DNA from: a bacterium | GTDB lineage: Bacteria; NPL-UPA2; JAUVJM01 | Length of the DNA stretch: 13,569 nucleotides | Assembly (NCBI GenBank): GCA_030606215.1 | Contig: JAUWGW010000029.1 | Span: 1 to 13,569 of the forward strand | Direction of reading: 5' to 3' | Shown here: one piece after another, positions 6,059 to 13,385 of the stretch | How positions within the stretch are numbered: position 1 is the first letter of the stretch | Layout: the number at the start of each line of letters is the position of its first letter | The notes under the pieces: generated by a model | Seen by the model: the letters and a program-made list of their open reading frames with translations, nothing else | Databases searched by the model: none | Told to the model about the DNA's origin: nothing | Made by a program: the position numbers and the translations under genes

Positions 6059-6077
6059 GCCTCGCTTCACATATAAT
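6049..6077 (+). promoter_or_regulatory. Promoter for the NfeD-FloA-HflKC gene cluster
   Basis: A perfect TATAAT (6072-6077) lies 17 nt after TTGCTG (6049-6054), a weak -35 box with three of six matches. The start near 6084 gives a leader of about 30 nt to the ATG at 6114. Its -35 box overlaps the -35 box of the opposing promoter by two bases. Confidence 0.65.
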
Positions 6078-6113
6078 ACTAATGTAGAAAAAAGCAGGCA
6101 TTAGGGGAGTATT

Positions 6114-7505
6114 ATGAAATCCACAATCTGCCGAAGGATATTAATATTGGGAATCTTGGGGACATGCTTCTATACTGCGCTGGAAAGCACGTTAAATTAT
6201 TCTACCGAACCGGTATATATTGTGCCGGTGAAAGGTGAAATAGAGAGGGGATTGACCTATTTCATCAAACGCTCTGTGAAGGAAGCTGAAAAGAATAAGG
6301 CAAAAGCTTTAATAATACATATGGATACGCATGGCGGGGAGTTCGGAGCAACTGAAACTATTATGGAGGTTCTCCTTGATACTTCCGTTGAGACATATAC
6401 ATTTATTGATAAGAAAGCTTTTTCTGCAGGGGCATTTATTGCAGTTGCAACAGAACATATCTATATGTCCCCTGCAAGTGTTATTGGAGCGGCTACCCCT
6501 ATTGCTGTTGGGCCTACAGGAGGACCTGCAGAGATCAGTAAATCAGTGGAGGAGAAAATAACCTCGGGTATCCGCGCACTTATGGCGGCTGCCGCTGAGA
6601 AAAATGAGCATCCACGCAGGATAGTTGAGGCAATGGTTGATAGAGATGTGGAAATTAAAGGGATAATAGAGAAAGGGAAGTTATTAACTCTTACCAATAA
6701 AGAAGCTGAGGCGAAAAAAGCGGGGCTTTCAGAAGGAACCGTTGAAAATATAGATGAGCTTGTCAAAAAGATTGGCGGAGGGGAAATTGTGAGGGCTGAA
6801 ATTTCATGGTCAGAGAAAATAGCGCGGATGATAACAAGTTCTGGAGTAAGAGCTGTCCTTCTTATGCTCGGGCTTCTTGGAATTTATATAGAGGTAAAAA
6901 CTCCAGGATTTGGCATTGGGGGAATAACCGCTCTTTTCTGTTTTTCTCTTTTCTTTTTCGGTCATTATGTTGCCGGGCTCGCCGGCTGGGAGGAACTGCT
7001 GCTTTTCTCAACAGGGATTGTCCTTCTGTCAATTGAGATATTTATACTACCCGGTTTTGGTATTGCAGGCCTATTGGGTATAATACTTATTCTTGCAAGT
7101 CTTGTGCTTGCAATGACAGGAGTAGAGACAATCCCGGGAACTCCATGGTGGAACCAGAAACAATATGACCAGGCTTTCTACACCATAGGGACTGCTATTG
7201 TCGGAAGCATTGCCTTAGCATTTCTTGCACTTAAATTCTTCTTGCCAAGGACACCTCTCTGGAGTAAAATCTCCCTTGAAAGCGCAGAAACGAAAGATAG
7301 AGGGTTCGCGGTAACATCTTTTGAAAAATTCCTCGGAGAAAAAGGATTAACGCAGACTGTGCTTAGACCATCAGGTAAAGCTGTATTTGGGGAGGAAATT
7401 CTGGATGTAGTTACAGAAGGAGAAATGATTTCAAAGGGGGTAGAGGTTAGAGTAATTCGTGTTGCGGGGAACCGTATAGTGGTAGCTGAGGAGGAAAATG
7501 GTTAA
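6114..7505 (+). CDS. nfeD: Long NfeD: membrane-bound ClpP-class serine protease
   Basis: This 463-residue protein has the three-part NfeD layout. An N-terminal signal/anchor (about 8-22) leads into a ClpP-like protease domain (about 33-235), then several membrane helices (about 243-375), and a C-terminal OB-fold domain (about 403-460). The catalytic pair can be placed at Ser104 (AFSAGAFIAVA) and Lys148 (EEKITSG), matching Ser97/Lys138 of the Pyrococcus PH1510 protease. HMDTHGGEF and IGAATPI are also typical. In Pyrococcus the enzyme cleaves the hydrophobic end of a stomatin-family partner. Long NfeD proteins are usually encoded beside SPFH proteins, as here. GGGGAG lies 5 nt before the ATG. 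The last 8 nt overlap the next gene. Confidence 0.93.
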   Translation: MKSTICRRILILGILGTCFYTALESTLNYSTEPVYIVPVKGEIERGLTYFIKRSVKEAEKNKAKALIIHMDTHGGEFGATETIMEVLLDTSVETYTFIDKKAFSAGAFIAVATEHIYMSPASVIGAATPIAVGPTGGPAEISKSVEEKITSGIRALMAAAAEKNEHPRRIVEAMVDRDVEIKGIIEKGKLLTLTNKEAEAKKAGLSEGTVENIDELVKKIGGGEIVRAEISWSEKIARMITSSGVRAVLLMLGLLGIYIEVKTPGFGIGGITALFCFSLFFFGHYVAGLAGWEELLLFSTGIVLLSIEIFILPGFGIAGLLGIILILASLVLAMTGVETIPGTPWWNQKQYDQAFYTIGTAIVGSIALAFLALKFFLPRTPLWSKISLESAETKDRGFAVTSFEKFLGEKGLTQTVLRPSGKAVFGEEILDVVTEGEMISKGVEVRVIRVAGNRIVVAEEENG

Positions 7506-7989
7506 GTGGTGCTTTTTTCTGTATATTACCGGATTACTCATGGTATGTCTTGAAATTTTTATACCGGGCGGGATTGTAGGAGCTGTCGGTATAATTTCTA
7601 TTGCATCTTCATTCTGGGTTGCCTATACAAAAATCAGCTCTGTTTTCGGTTTATATTTTGTCTCAATAGGACTTATAGTTGCGATGTTCTGCATTTTTCT
7701 CTCCATTAAATTATTCCCGCGGACAAAGTTCAGCGAGAAATTATTTCTCCGAAACAGCGAAAGTGATTTCAAATCAACCGATAATGGACTAAAATCCCTG
7801 GAAGGGAAAGAAGGTACGGCTCTGACAAAACTTCGTCCGGCAGGGATAGCAAATGTTGATGGGAGGAAAATAAGTGTTGTCACAGAAGGGACTTTTTTAA
7901 GTAAAGGTATTAAGGTTAAAGTTGTGAAAGTTGAAGGAAATCGTATTGTTGTAAGGGAAGTTACCTTGCCCGCCAGCAGGCAGGGTTGA
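7498..7989 (+). CDS. Short NfeD-like membrane protein with OB-fold domain
   Basis: The 163-residue protein lacks the protease domain. It has two or three membrane helices (about 5-75, with [13 protein letters not shown] typical of NfeD) followed by an OB-fold domain (about 101-156: [33 protein letters not shown]). That domain closely resembles the C-terminal end of the neighbouring long NfeD, so the pair probably arose by duplication. Family members such as B. subtilis YuaF work with flotillins in membrane organisation. The ATG overlaps the previous stop by 8 nt, so translation is coupled. The last seven residues (LPASRQG) are encoded by a GC-rich palindrome and look like an acquired tail. 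Confidence 0.88.
   Translation: MVKWCFFLYITGLLMVCLEIFIPGGIVGAVGIISIASSFWVAYTKISSVFGLYFVSIGLIVAMFCIFLSIKLFPRTKFSEKLFLRNSESDFKSTDNGLKSLEGKEGTALTKLRPAGIANVDGRKISVVTEGTFLSKGIKVKVVKVEGNRIVVREVTLPASRQG
7964..7985. repeat. GC-rich palindrome inside the 3' end of the short nfeD gene
   Basis: CCTTGCC (7964-7970) and GGCAGGG (7979-7985) form a 7-bp stem with one G-T pair around an 8-nt loop. It encodes the LPASRQG tail and ends just before the stop codon. Composition differs sharply from the AT-rich surroundings. It looks like a short mobile palindrome inserted at a gene end; dispersal cannot be checked here. Confidence 0.45.
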
Positions 7990-8005
7990 AAGGAGGAAGG
8001 AGAAA

Positions 8006-8995
8006 ATGAAATTCTTAGTTGGGTTGATAGTCCTTGCGGCTATTATCTTCGGTTCGATGTTTCTCTATTTCCTGAAGATATGGATAAGAGCTCTTGCGGC
8101 AAGGGCGCATGTCAGTATTGTGAATCTCGTAGGGATGAAATTGAGGGGGATAAATCCTTCAATAATTGTTGATGCAAGAATTATGTCTTTAAAAGCAGGG
8201 CTTGAGATGGAAACAAACGATCTCGAAGCACATTATCTCGCAGGAGGAAAGGTAAATAAGGTTGTTCGGGCGCTTATTGCGGCAGATAAGGCCAATATCG
8301 CTCTTGATTTCAAAAAAGCGTGCGCTATTGATTTAGCAGGAAGGGATATTGAACAGGCAGTTGCAACAAGTGTCAATCCAAGAGTAATTGATACGCCGGT
8401 TCAGAAAACAGGTACTGAGACGGTAGCCGCAGTAGCGATGGATGGTATTCAGTTGAAAGCAAAAGCAAGAGTAACCATTCGCGCCAATATCGAGAGACTG
8501 GTTGGAGGAGCTACCGATGAGACAATTATTGCACGCGTTGGTGAGGGCATCGTTACCTCAATCGGTTCTTCTGAGACATATAAAAAGGTGCTTGAAAACC
8601 CTGATTTAATTTCACAAAAAGTCCTTGCGAGAGGTCTTGATTCAGGGACAGCTTTTGAGATTCTATCAATAGACATTGCTGATGTTGATGTCGGTGACAA
8701 TATCGGCGCAAAACTTCAGGCAAAACAGGCTCAAACTGATTTGCAGATTGCCCGTGCCAGAGCTGAGGAGAGAGCCGCAATGGCGAGGGCTCTTGAGCAG
8801 GAGATGACAGCAAGAGTTCAGGAGATGCAGGCCAAGGTGGTTGAAGCGCAAGCAGAAGTACCCAGGGCAATGGCTCAGGCTTTCAGGGAAGGCAAACTCG
8901 GGATTATGGATTATTACAAGTTTCAGAACATCCAGGCGGATACAACGATGAGAAAATCTATTTCCGGGAGCGAGAAGGAGCAAAAGAAAGAATAA
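8006..8995 (+). CDS. floA: Flotillin-like protein FloA
   Basis: At 329 residues this is almost exactly the size of B. subtilis FloA (331). A hydrophobic N-terminal hairpin anchors it to the membrane (about 3-27). The FloA form of the SPFH domain follows ([54 protein letters not shown]), then the Ala/Glu-rich coiled coil (about 235-300: [17 protein letters not shown]) and the conserved end [19 protein letters not shown]. FloA assembles into oligomers in functional membrane microdomains and helps secretion, protease function and signalling. AAAGGAGGAAGGAG directly precedes the ATG. The stop overlaps the next ATG (TAATG). Upstream NfeD genes match the yqeZ-floA pairing of B. subtilis. Confidence 0.96.
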   Translation: MKFLVGLIVLAAIIFGSMFLYFLKIWIRALAARAHVSIVNLVGMKLRGINPSIIVDARIMSLKAGLEMETNDLEAHYLAGGKVNKVVRALIAADKANIALDFKKACAIDLAGRDIEQAVATSVNPRVIDTPVQKTGTETVAAVAMDGIQLKAKARVTIRANIERLVGGATDETIIARVGEGIVTSIGSSETYKKVLENPDLISQKVLARGLDSGTAFEILSIDIADVDVGDNIGAKLQAKQAQTDLQIARARAEERAAMARALEQEMTARVQEMQAKVVEAQAEVPRAMAQAFREGKLGIMDYYKFQNIQADTTMRKSISGSEKEQKKE

Positions 8996-9462
8996 TGGGA
9001 GATACTACCAGGCTCATTTTCTGGCTTCTAATCGGAATAATCTGGATTATCTCCGCCTTTGCGAAGAGACGGAATATGGAAAAAGGTCCGGTTGGTAAAA
9101 AGGAGATTGATACAGGAGAAGTTTATGAAGCACCTGAAGATGATCTTGAACGTTTCCTGAAAATGGTATCAGGCAAGGTTGAGGAGGTAACACAACCTGC
9201 CAAGCCAATACTCGAACCACCTCCTCAACTCATAGTCGAAGAAAAGGAAGAGTTTGAAGTTCCGCCAGAGGTAGAGCCGGAAATTGCACCTCCTGAAGAA
9301 GTAGAAGAAGAAGTTGTTGAAGAACCATTAAAAATTGAGAGAAAGTTGCGCATGCCTTCTCTCAACCAGATGACTCTCAGTGAGCTGCAGCGGGCTATTG
9401 TTTTAGCTGAAATACTTGGACCACCCAGAACTATGAAACCATACAGCTCTCCGAGATACTGA
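8995..9462 (+). CDS. Acidic single-pass membrane protein of unknown function
   Basis: The 155-residue protein has an N-terminal membrane helix (about 6-22) and a basic stop-transfer KRRN. A long, disordered-looking segment rich in Glu and Pro spans about 66-113 (EPPPQLIVEEKEEFEVPPEV). It ends in a conserved-looking C-terminal motif, LSELQRAIVLAEILGPPRT (129-147). The helix-plus-EILGPP motif resembles the end of other small membrane proteins of environmental bacteria whose function is unknown to me. Its ATG shares one base with the floA stop, so it is tightly coupled to floA. The layout suggests a tether: membrane anchor, flexible acidic spacer, docking helix. That role is inference. Confidence 0.75.
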   Translation: MGDTTRLIFWLLIGIIWIISAFAKRRNMEKGPVGKKEIDTGEVYEAPEDDLERFLKMVSGKVEEVTQPAKPILEPPPQLIVEEKEEFEVPPEVEPEIAPPEEVEEEVVEEPLKIERKLRMPSLNQMTLSELQRAIVLAEILGPPRTMKPYSSPRY

Positions 9463-9523
9463 GAAGGATATGCATAAATTGGCAAGAATTATGGTAGATG
9501 TTAAATATAGGAGGTTGGATTAA

Positions 9524-10015
9524 ATGAAAGCTCTTGCAGTAGCATCATTACTATTGGGAACTGTGGGAATCCTTTTCTGCTGGTTTGGTATTGGAATTAT
9601 CCCTGCCGCTCTCGCACTGATCTTTGGATTCACCGCCTGTTTTAATCGAACGGCAAGAGGGATGGCTGTCGTGGGATTAATGTTAGGGATAATAGGGGCG
9701 ATTGTATCTGCTGGCGTGGTTTATGCGCTAGTTGATCTCGGAAAACATCCCGAAACAATCTGGCAAGCAGGACCAGAGCGGCTGGAGGACTTTATGGAGA
9801 AAGGGAAATTTCTACAGCAATATCCGGAGGAAGTAGTAGAGAGAGCGGCTAAGAATGCAAATGCGCCTCGTATGCTTATACTTATAAATCCGTGTAGTTA
9901 TATGGAGTTAGTCATCAATGAATTAAGGAAATGTCCTGAGAAATATCCGACAAAACAAGACCTCATAAATGCCGGATGGCTAAGATTGATGGACAGAGGG
10001 TACATATACGTGTAA
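9524..10015 (+). CDS. DUF4190-like membrane protein with C-terminal soluble domain
   Basis: The first 70 residues hold Gly/Ala-rich membrane helices in the DUF4190 style (ALAVASLLLGTVGI, GIIPAALALIFG, MAVVGLMLGIIGAI). Next is a soluble tail of about 90 residues (DFMEKGKFLQQYPEEVVERA, NPCSYMELVINELRK, TKQDLINAGWLRLMDRGYIYV) that I do not recognise. Both ends start close to the membrane, so the tail may dock to a neighbouring complex. AGGAGG lies 9 nt before the ATG. Gaps of 61 nt to the previous gene and 36 nt to hflK on the same strand suggest the same transcript. No function can be named. Confidence 0.75.
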   Translation: MKALAVASLLLGTVGILFCWFGIGIIPAALALIFGFTACFNRTARGMAVVGLMLGIIGAIVSAGVVYALVDLGKHPETIWQAGPERLEDFMEKGKFLQQYPEEVVERAAKNANAPRMLILINPCSYMELVINELRKCPEKYPTKQDLINAGWLRLMDRGYIYV

Positions 10016-10051
10016 TATAGCAGGGAATCATAAAAAGGAAGGAGACAAAGA

Positions 10052-11029
10052 ATGAACAAAAGTGAGTGGGATCCTAAAGAATTAGCACCACAGATAACAC
10101 CACAGAATGTTTTTAAATACGGCGGCTGGATAATACTTGGCGTGATACTGATCGTGCTTCTCGCTACATCTTTTTATATGGTGGATACTGATGAGAGAGG
10201 AGTAGTCCTGCGTTTTGGTAAATTTGTGAGAACGACTAATCCCGGACTTCACACTAAGTTGCCTTTCCGGTTTGAGGTGGTAAAGACCCCAAAGGTAGAA
10301 AGAATTTTCAAAGAAGAATTTGGATTCCATACCTTAAGACCAGGGATTGAAACCATTTACAGTTCACAGAGATTAACTAAAGAATCGCTAATGCTCTGCG
10401 GTGATTTGAATGTAGCGGAAGTGGAATGGATCGTCCAGTATAAAATTAGAGAACCGGAGAAGTTTCTTTTTAGAATAAGAAACCCGAGGAAGATTATCAG
10501 AGACGCATCCGAAGGGGTTATGAGAGAGGTAGTTGGAGATTCTTCTGTAGATGAAGTTCTCACTATTAGAAGAGTTGAGGTCAATATAGAATCTCAAGGA
10601 AAAATGCAAAAGATTCTGGATGCTTACGATACAGGGATAGAAATTGTTACGGTTAAATTACAGGATGTCAACCCGCCGGAGAAAGTAAAGCCGGCTTTCA
10701 ATGAAGTTAATGCCGCTCAGCAGGATAGAGAAAGGTATGTGAATAAAGCCTTAGAAGAGTATAACAAGGTGATTCCTAAAGCGAGCGGAGAAGCCAAACA
10801 GATGATAAAGCAAGCTGAAGCATATGCTGTAAACCGGGTGAATGTAGCTAAGGGAGATGCCCGGAGATTTATTAGTATATGGGAAGAATATAAAGATGCT
10901 AAGCAAGTTACCCGGAGAAGACTCTATCTGGAGACTCTGGCTGATGCGCTCCCGAAGGTAGAAAAGATATATATTATTGATGAGGAGGTCAAAAGTCTAT
11001 TGCCGTTACTTCAATTAGGGGAGGAATAA
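10052..11029 (+). CDS. hflK: HflK, SPFH membrane protease regulator subunit
   Basis: This 325-residue protein has one membrane helix (about 25-43) and a periplasmic SPFH domain (about 45-215) with DERGVVLRFGKFVRTTNPGLH and LPFRFEVV. Diagnostic HflK blocks follow: LCGDLNVAEVEWIVQYKI, SEGVMREVVGDSSVDEVLT and VKLQDVNPPEKVKPAFNEVN. The C-terminal coiled coil carries the AEAYAVNRVNVAKGDARRF repeat. HflK pairs with HflC in a large cage around the FtsH protease and controls its access to membrane substrates. The N-terminal Gly/Pro-rich stretch of proteobacterial HflK is missing, as in many other phyla. Its ribosome-binding site is AAGGAAGGAG. The stop is 2 nt before the hflC ATG. Confidence 0.95.
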   Translation: MNKSEWDPKELAPQITPQNVFKYGGWIILGVILIVLLATSFYMVDTDERGVVLRFGKFVRTTNPGLHTKLPFRFEVVKTPKVERIFKEEFGFHTLRPGIETIYSSQRLTKESLMLCGDLNVAEVEWIVQYKIREPEKFLFRIRNPRKIIRDASEGVMREVVGDSSVDEVLTIRRVEVNIESQGKMQKILDAYDTGIEIVTVKLQDVNPPEKVKPAFNEVNAAQQDRERYVNKALEEYNKVIPKASGEAKQMIKQAEAYAVNRVNVAKGDARRFISIWEEYKDAKQVTRRRLYLETLADALPKVEKIYIIDEEVKSLLPLLQLGEE

Positions 11030-11031
11030 AA

Positions 11032-11967
11032 ATGGGAAAGGGAATTCTTATAGGTATAGGTATTGTAGTTTTGATTTTCTTGAACTCCATAATGTATACC
11101 ATCCCGGAGACTCATCAGGTGGTAATCACCCAGTTTGGCGAACCTATAGGGGTGCTGAAGGAACCGGGACTCCATTTCAAGAAACCTATAATCCACCAGG
11201 TGAATTATTTTGAAAAAAGGCTCTTGGAATGGGATGGTAAGCCCACTCAGATGCCTACTCTTGATAAAAGGTATATCTGGGTTGATAGTTTTGCCCGCTG
11301 GAAGATAGAAGACCCTTTAAAATTTTTCCAGACGGTCAGGAATGAAATCTCTGCCCACGCTCGTCTTGACGATATTGTGAATAGTGCGGTTAGGAACCAG
11401 ATTTCCAGCTACCTGTTAATTGAAGCAATAAGAACAAGCAACCGCCCTATGCTAACCATGATAAAAATAGAAGGTGAGAAATTAGCGGAGGTCACAAAGA
11501 TTGAGAAGGGAAGAGATAAAATTACTCAACTGATACTTAAGGAGGCAGCCCCTTCTACCTTAGAATATGGAATTAAACTGGTAGATATAAGAATCAAAAG
11601 AATAAATTATGTGGAAGAAGTAAGGAAAGCCGTCTATGAGCGTATGATTGTAGAAAGAAAGCGTATTGCCGCCAAGTATCGTTCCGAAGGTGAAGGAGAA
11701 ATGATGGAGATACGCGGCAAGAAGGAAAAAGAAGAAAAGGTGATACTCTCAAAAGCATACAGGGAAGCGCAGGAAACCAAGGGTAAAGCAGACGCTGAAG
11801 CTATCAAAATCTATGCAGATGCTTATTCTAAAGACCCTGAATTTTATTCCTTCTTAAAGACTCTTGAGACCTATGAGAAAACTTTAGGGGAAAAGAGTAC
11901 TATCATACTCTCAACCGACAGCGACTATTTCAAATATCTAAAAAGCGGGCTCAGGCAGGAGAAGTAA
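11032..11967 (+). CDS. hflC: HflC, SPFH membrane protease regulator subunit
   Basis: This is the 311-residue partner of HflK. One N-terminal membrane helix (about 4-24) leads into an SPFH domain with ETHQVVITQFGEPIGV and GLHFKKPIIHQVNYFEKRLL. The HflC signature EWDGKPTQMPTLDKRYIWVD and FARWKIEDPLKFFQTV follows, then RLDDIVNSAVRNQISSYLL and the C-terminal coiled coil with YRSEGEGEMMEIRGKKEKEE and KAYREAQETKGKADAEA. The last block (KDPEFYSFLKTLETYEKTL, ILSTDSDYFKYL) is standard. GGGGAGG within the end of hflK serves as ribosome-binding site. FtsH itself is not encoded in this window. The HflK/HflC pair is complete and looks functional. Confidence 0.95.
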   Translation: MGKGILIGIGIVVLIFLNSIMYTIPETHQVVITQFGEPIGVLKEPGLHFKKPIIHQVNYFEKRLLEWDGKPTQMPTLDKRYIWVDSFARWKIEDPLKFFQTVRNEISAHARLDDIVNSAVRNQISSYLLIEAIRTSNRPMLTMIKIEGEKLAEVTKIEKGRDKITQLILKEAAPSTLEYGIKLVDIRIKRINYVEEVRKAVYERMIVERKRIAAKYRSEGEGEMMEIRGKKEKEEKVILSKAYREAQETKGKADAEAIKIYADAYSKDPEFYSFLKTLETYEKTLGEKSTIILSTDSDYFKYLKSGLRQEK

Positions 11968-12015
11968 GCTTATCAATGTTTCACAAGGGGAGCACAAACG
12001 AAAAAGGAGGTCAGG

Positions 12016-12303
12016 ATGAACGTCTATGTAGGTAATTTGTCGCGCCAGGTCACCGAAGAGGATTTGCGGCAGGCTTTTGAAGCCTTCGGGAAGGTCGAAT
12101 CAGTCAATATTATTAAGGACAAGTTCACTGGCGAACCAAGAGGATTCGGATTTGTGGAGATGCCCGCTAAAGCTGAAGCCCAGTCCGCAATCAATGAGCT
12201 GAACGGCAAGGAGTTGAAGGAACAAACACTCAGGGTTAATGAGGCTCGCCCCCGTCCTGAAGGCCGCAGAGGTGGAGGAAGACGAGGGGGATTTCAAAAA
12301 TAA
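12016..12303 (+). CDS. RRM-type RNA-binding protein
   Basis: One RNA recognition motif fills most of the 95 residues: RNP2 VYVGNL (3-8) and RNP1 RGFGFVEM (42-49), each with the aromatic residues that stack on RNA bases. A short Arg/Gly-rich tail (GRRGGGRRGGFQK) follows. This is the small bacterial Rbp type, often cold-induced in cyanobacteria and common in Planctomycetota and other phyla. AAAGGAGGTCAGG precedes the ATG. It stands 48 nt behind hflC with no terminator seen between them. Its final 10 nt overlap the end of the convergent beta-barrel gene. Confidence 0.93.
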   Translation: MNVYVGNLSRQVTEEDLRQAFEAFGKVESVNIIKDKFTGEPRGFGFVEMPAKAEAQSAINELNGKELKEQTLRVNEARPRPEGRRGGGRRGGFQK

Positions 12304-12833
12304 TGATAAAATCTAAGGCCAAAAGTGAGATGGTCAGAGTCAAAATCTGAGATAATATCAGACATGTCCGACAATTCCTCTAATCCATAATAAGCATCTA
12401 TATTTAAAGCGTTATTTTTTGCCAGCGGGAATTCGAATCCTGCCTGAACTAGATATGTCTCATCATTCCAGTCAGACTCTCCGGATTCCAATTTCACATA
12501 CTTCTTCTCAATTCCCGTCCCAAAATAAAATCCACTTCCGTAAAGGAGGCTGACTCTGGGCGAAAGGATATAAGAGATATCCTCCTCTGATGGATAATAC
12601 TCCAGTGCAGTGTCAATAGTCCACAGATTGTTAAGTTTAAACTTTAGCCCAATGAGATAGCTCAGATAATTATCATCAAAGTCCGTGTCTTCGAGTTCAC
12701 TCAATGCTACGTGATAATGTGCTCCTATACCAATAGCGGTTCCCGAGACCCCCGACCCTTTAAAGGCAGCCCACACTTCTCCCGACGCTACCACAGACAC
12801 GATTAATAATACCACCAAGTATCTCTGCTTCAT
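12294..12833 (-). CDS. Outer-membrane beta-barrel protein
   Basis: The 179-residue protein starts with a clear signal peptide (about 1-22, cleavage after EVWA). The mature part is made of alternating hydrophobic/polar strands rich in Tyr, Phe and Gly (LSYLIGLKFKLNNLWTIDTA, YILSPRVSLLYGSGFYFGTG). It ends in the beta-signal LTFGLRFYHYF with a C-terminal Phe, which the BAM machinery recognises. The size suits an eight-stranded OmpA/OmpX/OmpW-like barrel, though I cannot name the family. Acidic loops (ELEDTDFDDN, SDMSDIISDFDSD) could bind cations. The ATG lies behind AAGGGGGGAACAAC. The last 10 nt overlap the convergent RRM gene, so the two transcripts are complementary at their ends. Confidence 0.85.
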   Translation of the reverse strand: MKQRYLVVLLIVSVVASGEVWAAFKGSGVSGTAIGIGAHYHVALSELEDTDFDDNYLSYLIGLKFKLNNLWTIDTALEYYPSEEDISYILSPRVSLLYGSGFYFGTGIEKKYVKLESGESDWNDETYLVQAGFEFPLAKNNALNIDAYYGLEELSDMSDIISDFDSDHLTFGLRFYHYF

Positions 12834-12894
12834 TGTTGTTCCCCCCTTAGGATTTTGATTTAACCACCTGCTTCCTTCTTGCTTTCATATCCAA

Positions 12895-12923
12895 ACATTA
12901 CCACAGTTTCCTATAAATGTCCA
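12895..12923 (-). promoter_or_regulatory. Candidate promoter of the beta-barrel gene
   Basis: Minus-strand TGGACA (12918-12923) and TAATGT (12895-12900) are 17 nt apart. The start near 12888 gives a leader of about 55 nt. The -10 box is weak, so this call rests on the -35 match and spacing. It follows the csp terminator, so the barrel gene needs its own promoter. Confidence 0.4.
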
Positions 12924-12960
12924 CATTTCCAGATCCCCCCATATCAAAACGACCTTCCAT

Positions 12961-13000
12961 TATAGAAAGAAACCCCAGCTCTATACAGAAAACTGGGGCT
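12961..13000 (-). terminator. Intrinsic terminator after the cold-shock gene
   Basis: On the minus strand AGCCCCAG (13000-12993) pairs with CTGGGGTT (12978-12971) in an 8-bp stem with one G-T pair and a 14-nt loop, followed by TTTCTTTC. It lies 23 nt after the csp stop codon. Confidence 0.75.
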
Positions 13001-13022
13001 CTTTGTGGTCAACTGAAGTGCG

Positions 13023-13223
13023 TCAGACTTTCACTACATTTGTGGCCTGCTCGCCTTTAGGGCCCTGAGTAATTTCAAACTCGACGTTGTCCCCTTCACT
13101 GAGGGTTTTGAATCCCTCTCCCTGAATGGAAGAGTGATGAACGAATACATCGTTACCTTCTTCAGGGGTTATGAAACCGTAGCCCTTCTGATCGTTGAAC
13201 CATTTCACCGTTCCTTTTGGCAT
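13023..13223 (-). CDS. csp: Cold-shock protein, CspA family
   Basis: This 66-residue protein is one five-stranded cold-shock domain, complete from end to end. It begins [18 protein letters not shown] with RNP1 (KGYGFI, 13-18), followed by VFVHHSSI with RNP2 (27-33) and a [13 protein letters not shown] end. It binds single-stranded RNA or DNA and melts RNA structure. The ATG at 13221-13223 is preceded by AGGAGGTGA at 7 nt. A TTG seven codons upstream falls in front of that site and is not used. It has its own terminator and a promoter about 160 nt upstream, so the transcript is monocistronic with a long leader, as for many cold-shock genes. Confidence 0.96.
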   Translation of the reverse strand: MPKGTVKWFNDQKGYGFITPEEGNDVFVHHSSIQGEGFKTLSEGDNVEFEITQGPKGEQATNVVKV

Positions 13224-13261
13224 TCCTTGTTCACCTCCTTGCAACTAAGCCCTCTGGCCTC

Positions 13262-13306
13262 ATAAAACAAAAAACCGCGAATCTGAGTAGTTAGGTTCAC
13301 GGTTTT
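13262..13306 (-). terminator. Terminator-like hairpin in the csp leader
   Basis: On the minus strand AAAACCG (13306-13300) pairs with CGGTTTT (13277-13271). An inner GAA/TTC pairing across one mismatch adds three base pairs, and the stem is followed by TTTTTTGTTTTAT. It lies about 40 nt before the csp start codon, between the predicted promoter and the gene. It could be an attenuator in the leader or the terminator of an upstream transcript. Confidence 0.55.
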
Positions 13307-13333
13307 GGAAAACACTACATTTACAAGAACCAG

Positions 13334-13373
13334 AACTTAATACCAAATTTACTCCACCAACTTAATACCAAAT
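13334..13373. repeat. Direct repeat pair in the csp leader
   Basis: The 15-mer AACTTAATACCAAAT occurs at 13334-13348 and 13359-13373, identical, with a 25-nt period. Both copies fall between the predicted csp start site (about 13379) and the leader hairpin. They may be binding sites for a regulator or for an RNA-binding protein acting on the leader. Confidence 0.6.
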
Positions 13374-13385
13374 CTAATCTACGTA

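Noticed and set aside
8449-8983. Minus-strand frames opposite floA
   Set aside because: They are low-complexity shadows of the Ala/Glu-rich coiled coil, and the sense protein is unmistakable.
9479-9507. Possible promoter TTGGCA-17-TAAATA ahead of the DUF4190-like gene
   Set aside because: The start would fall inside the AGGAGG ribosome-binding site 10-15 nt before the ATG, destroying it. The -10 match is also poor.
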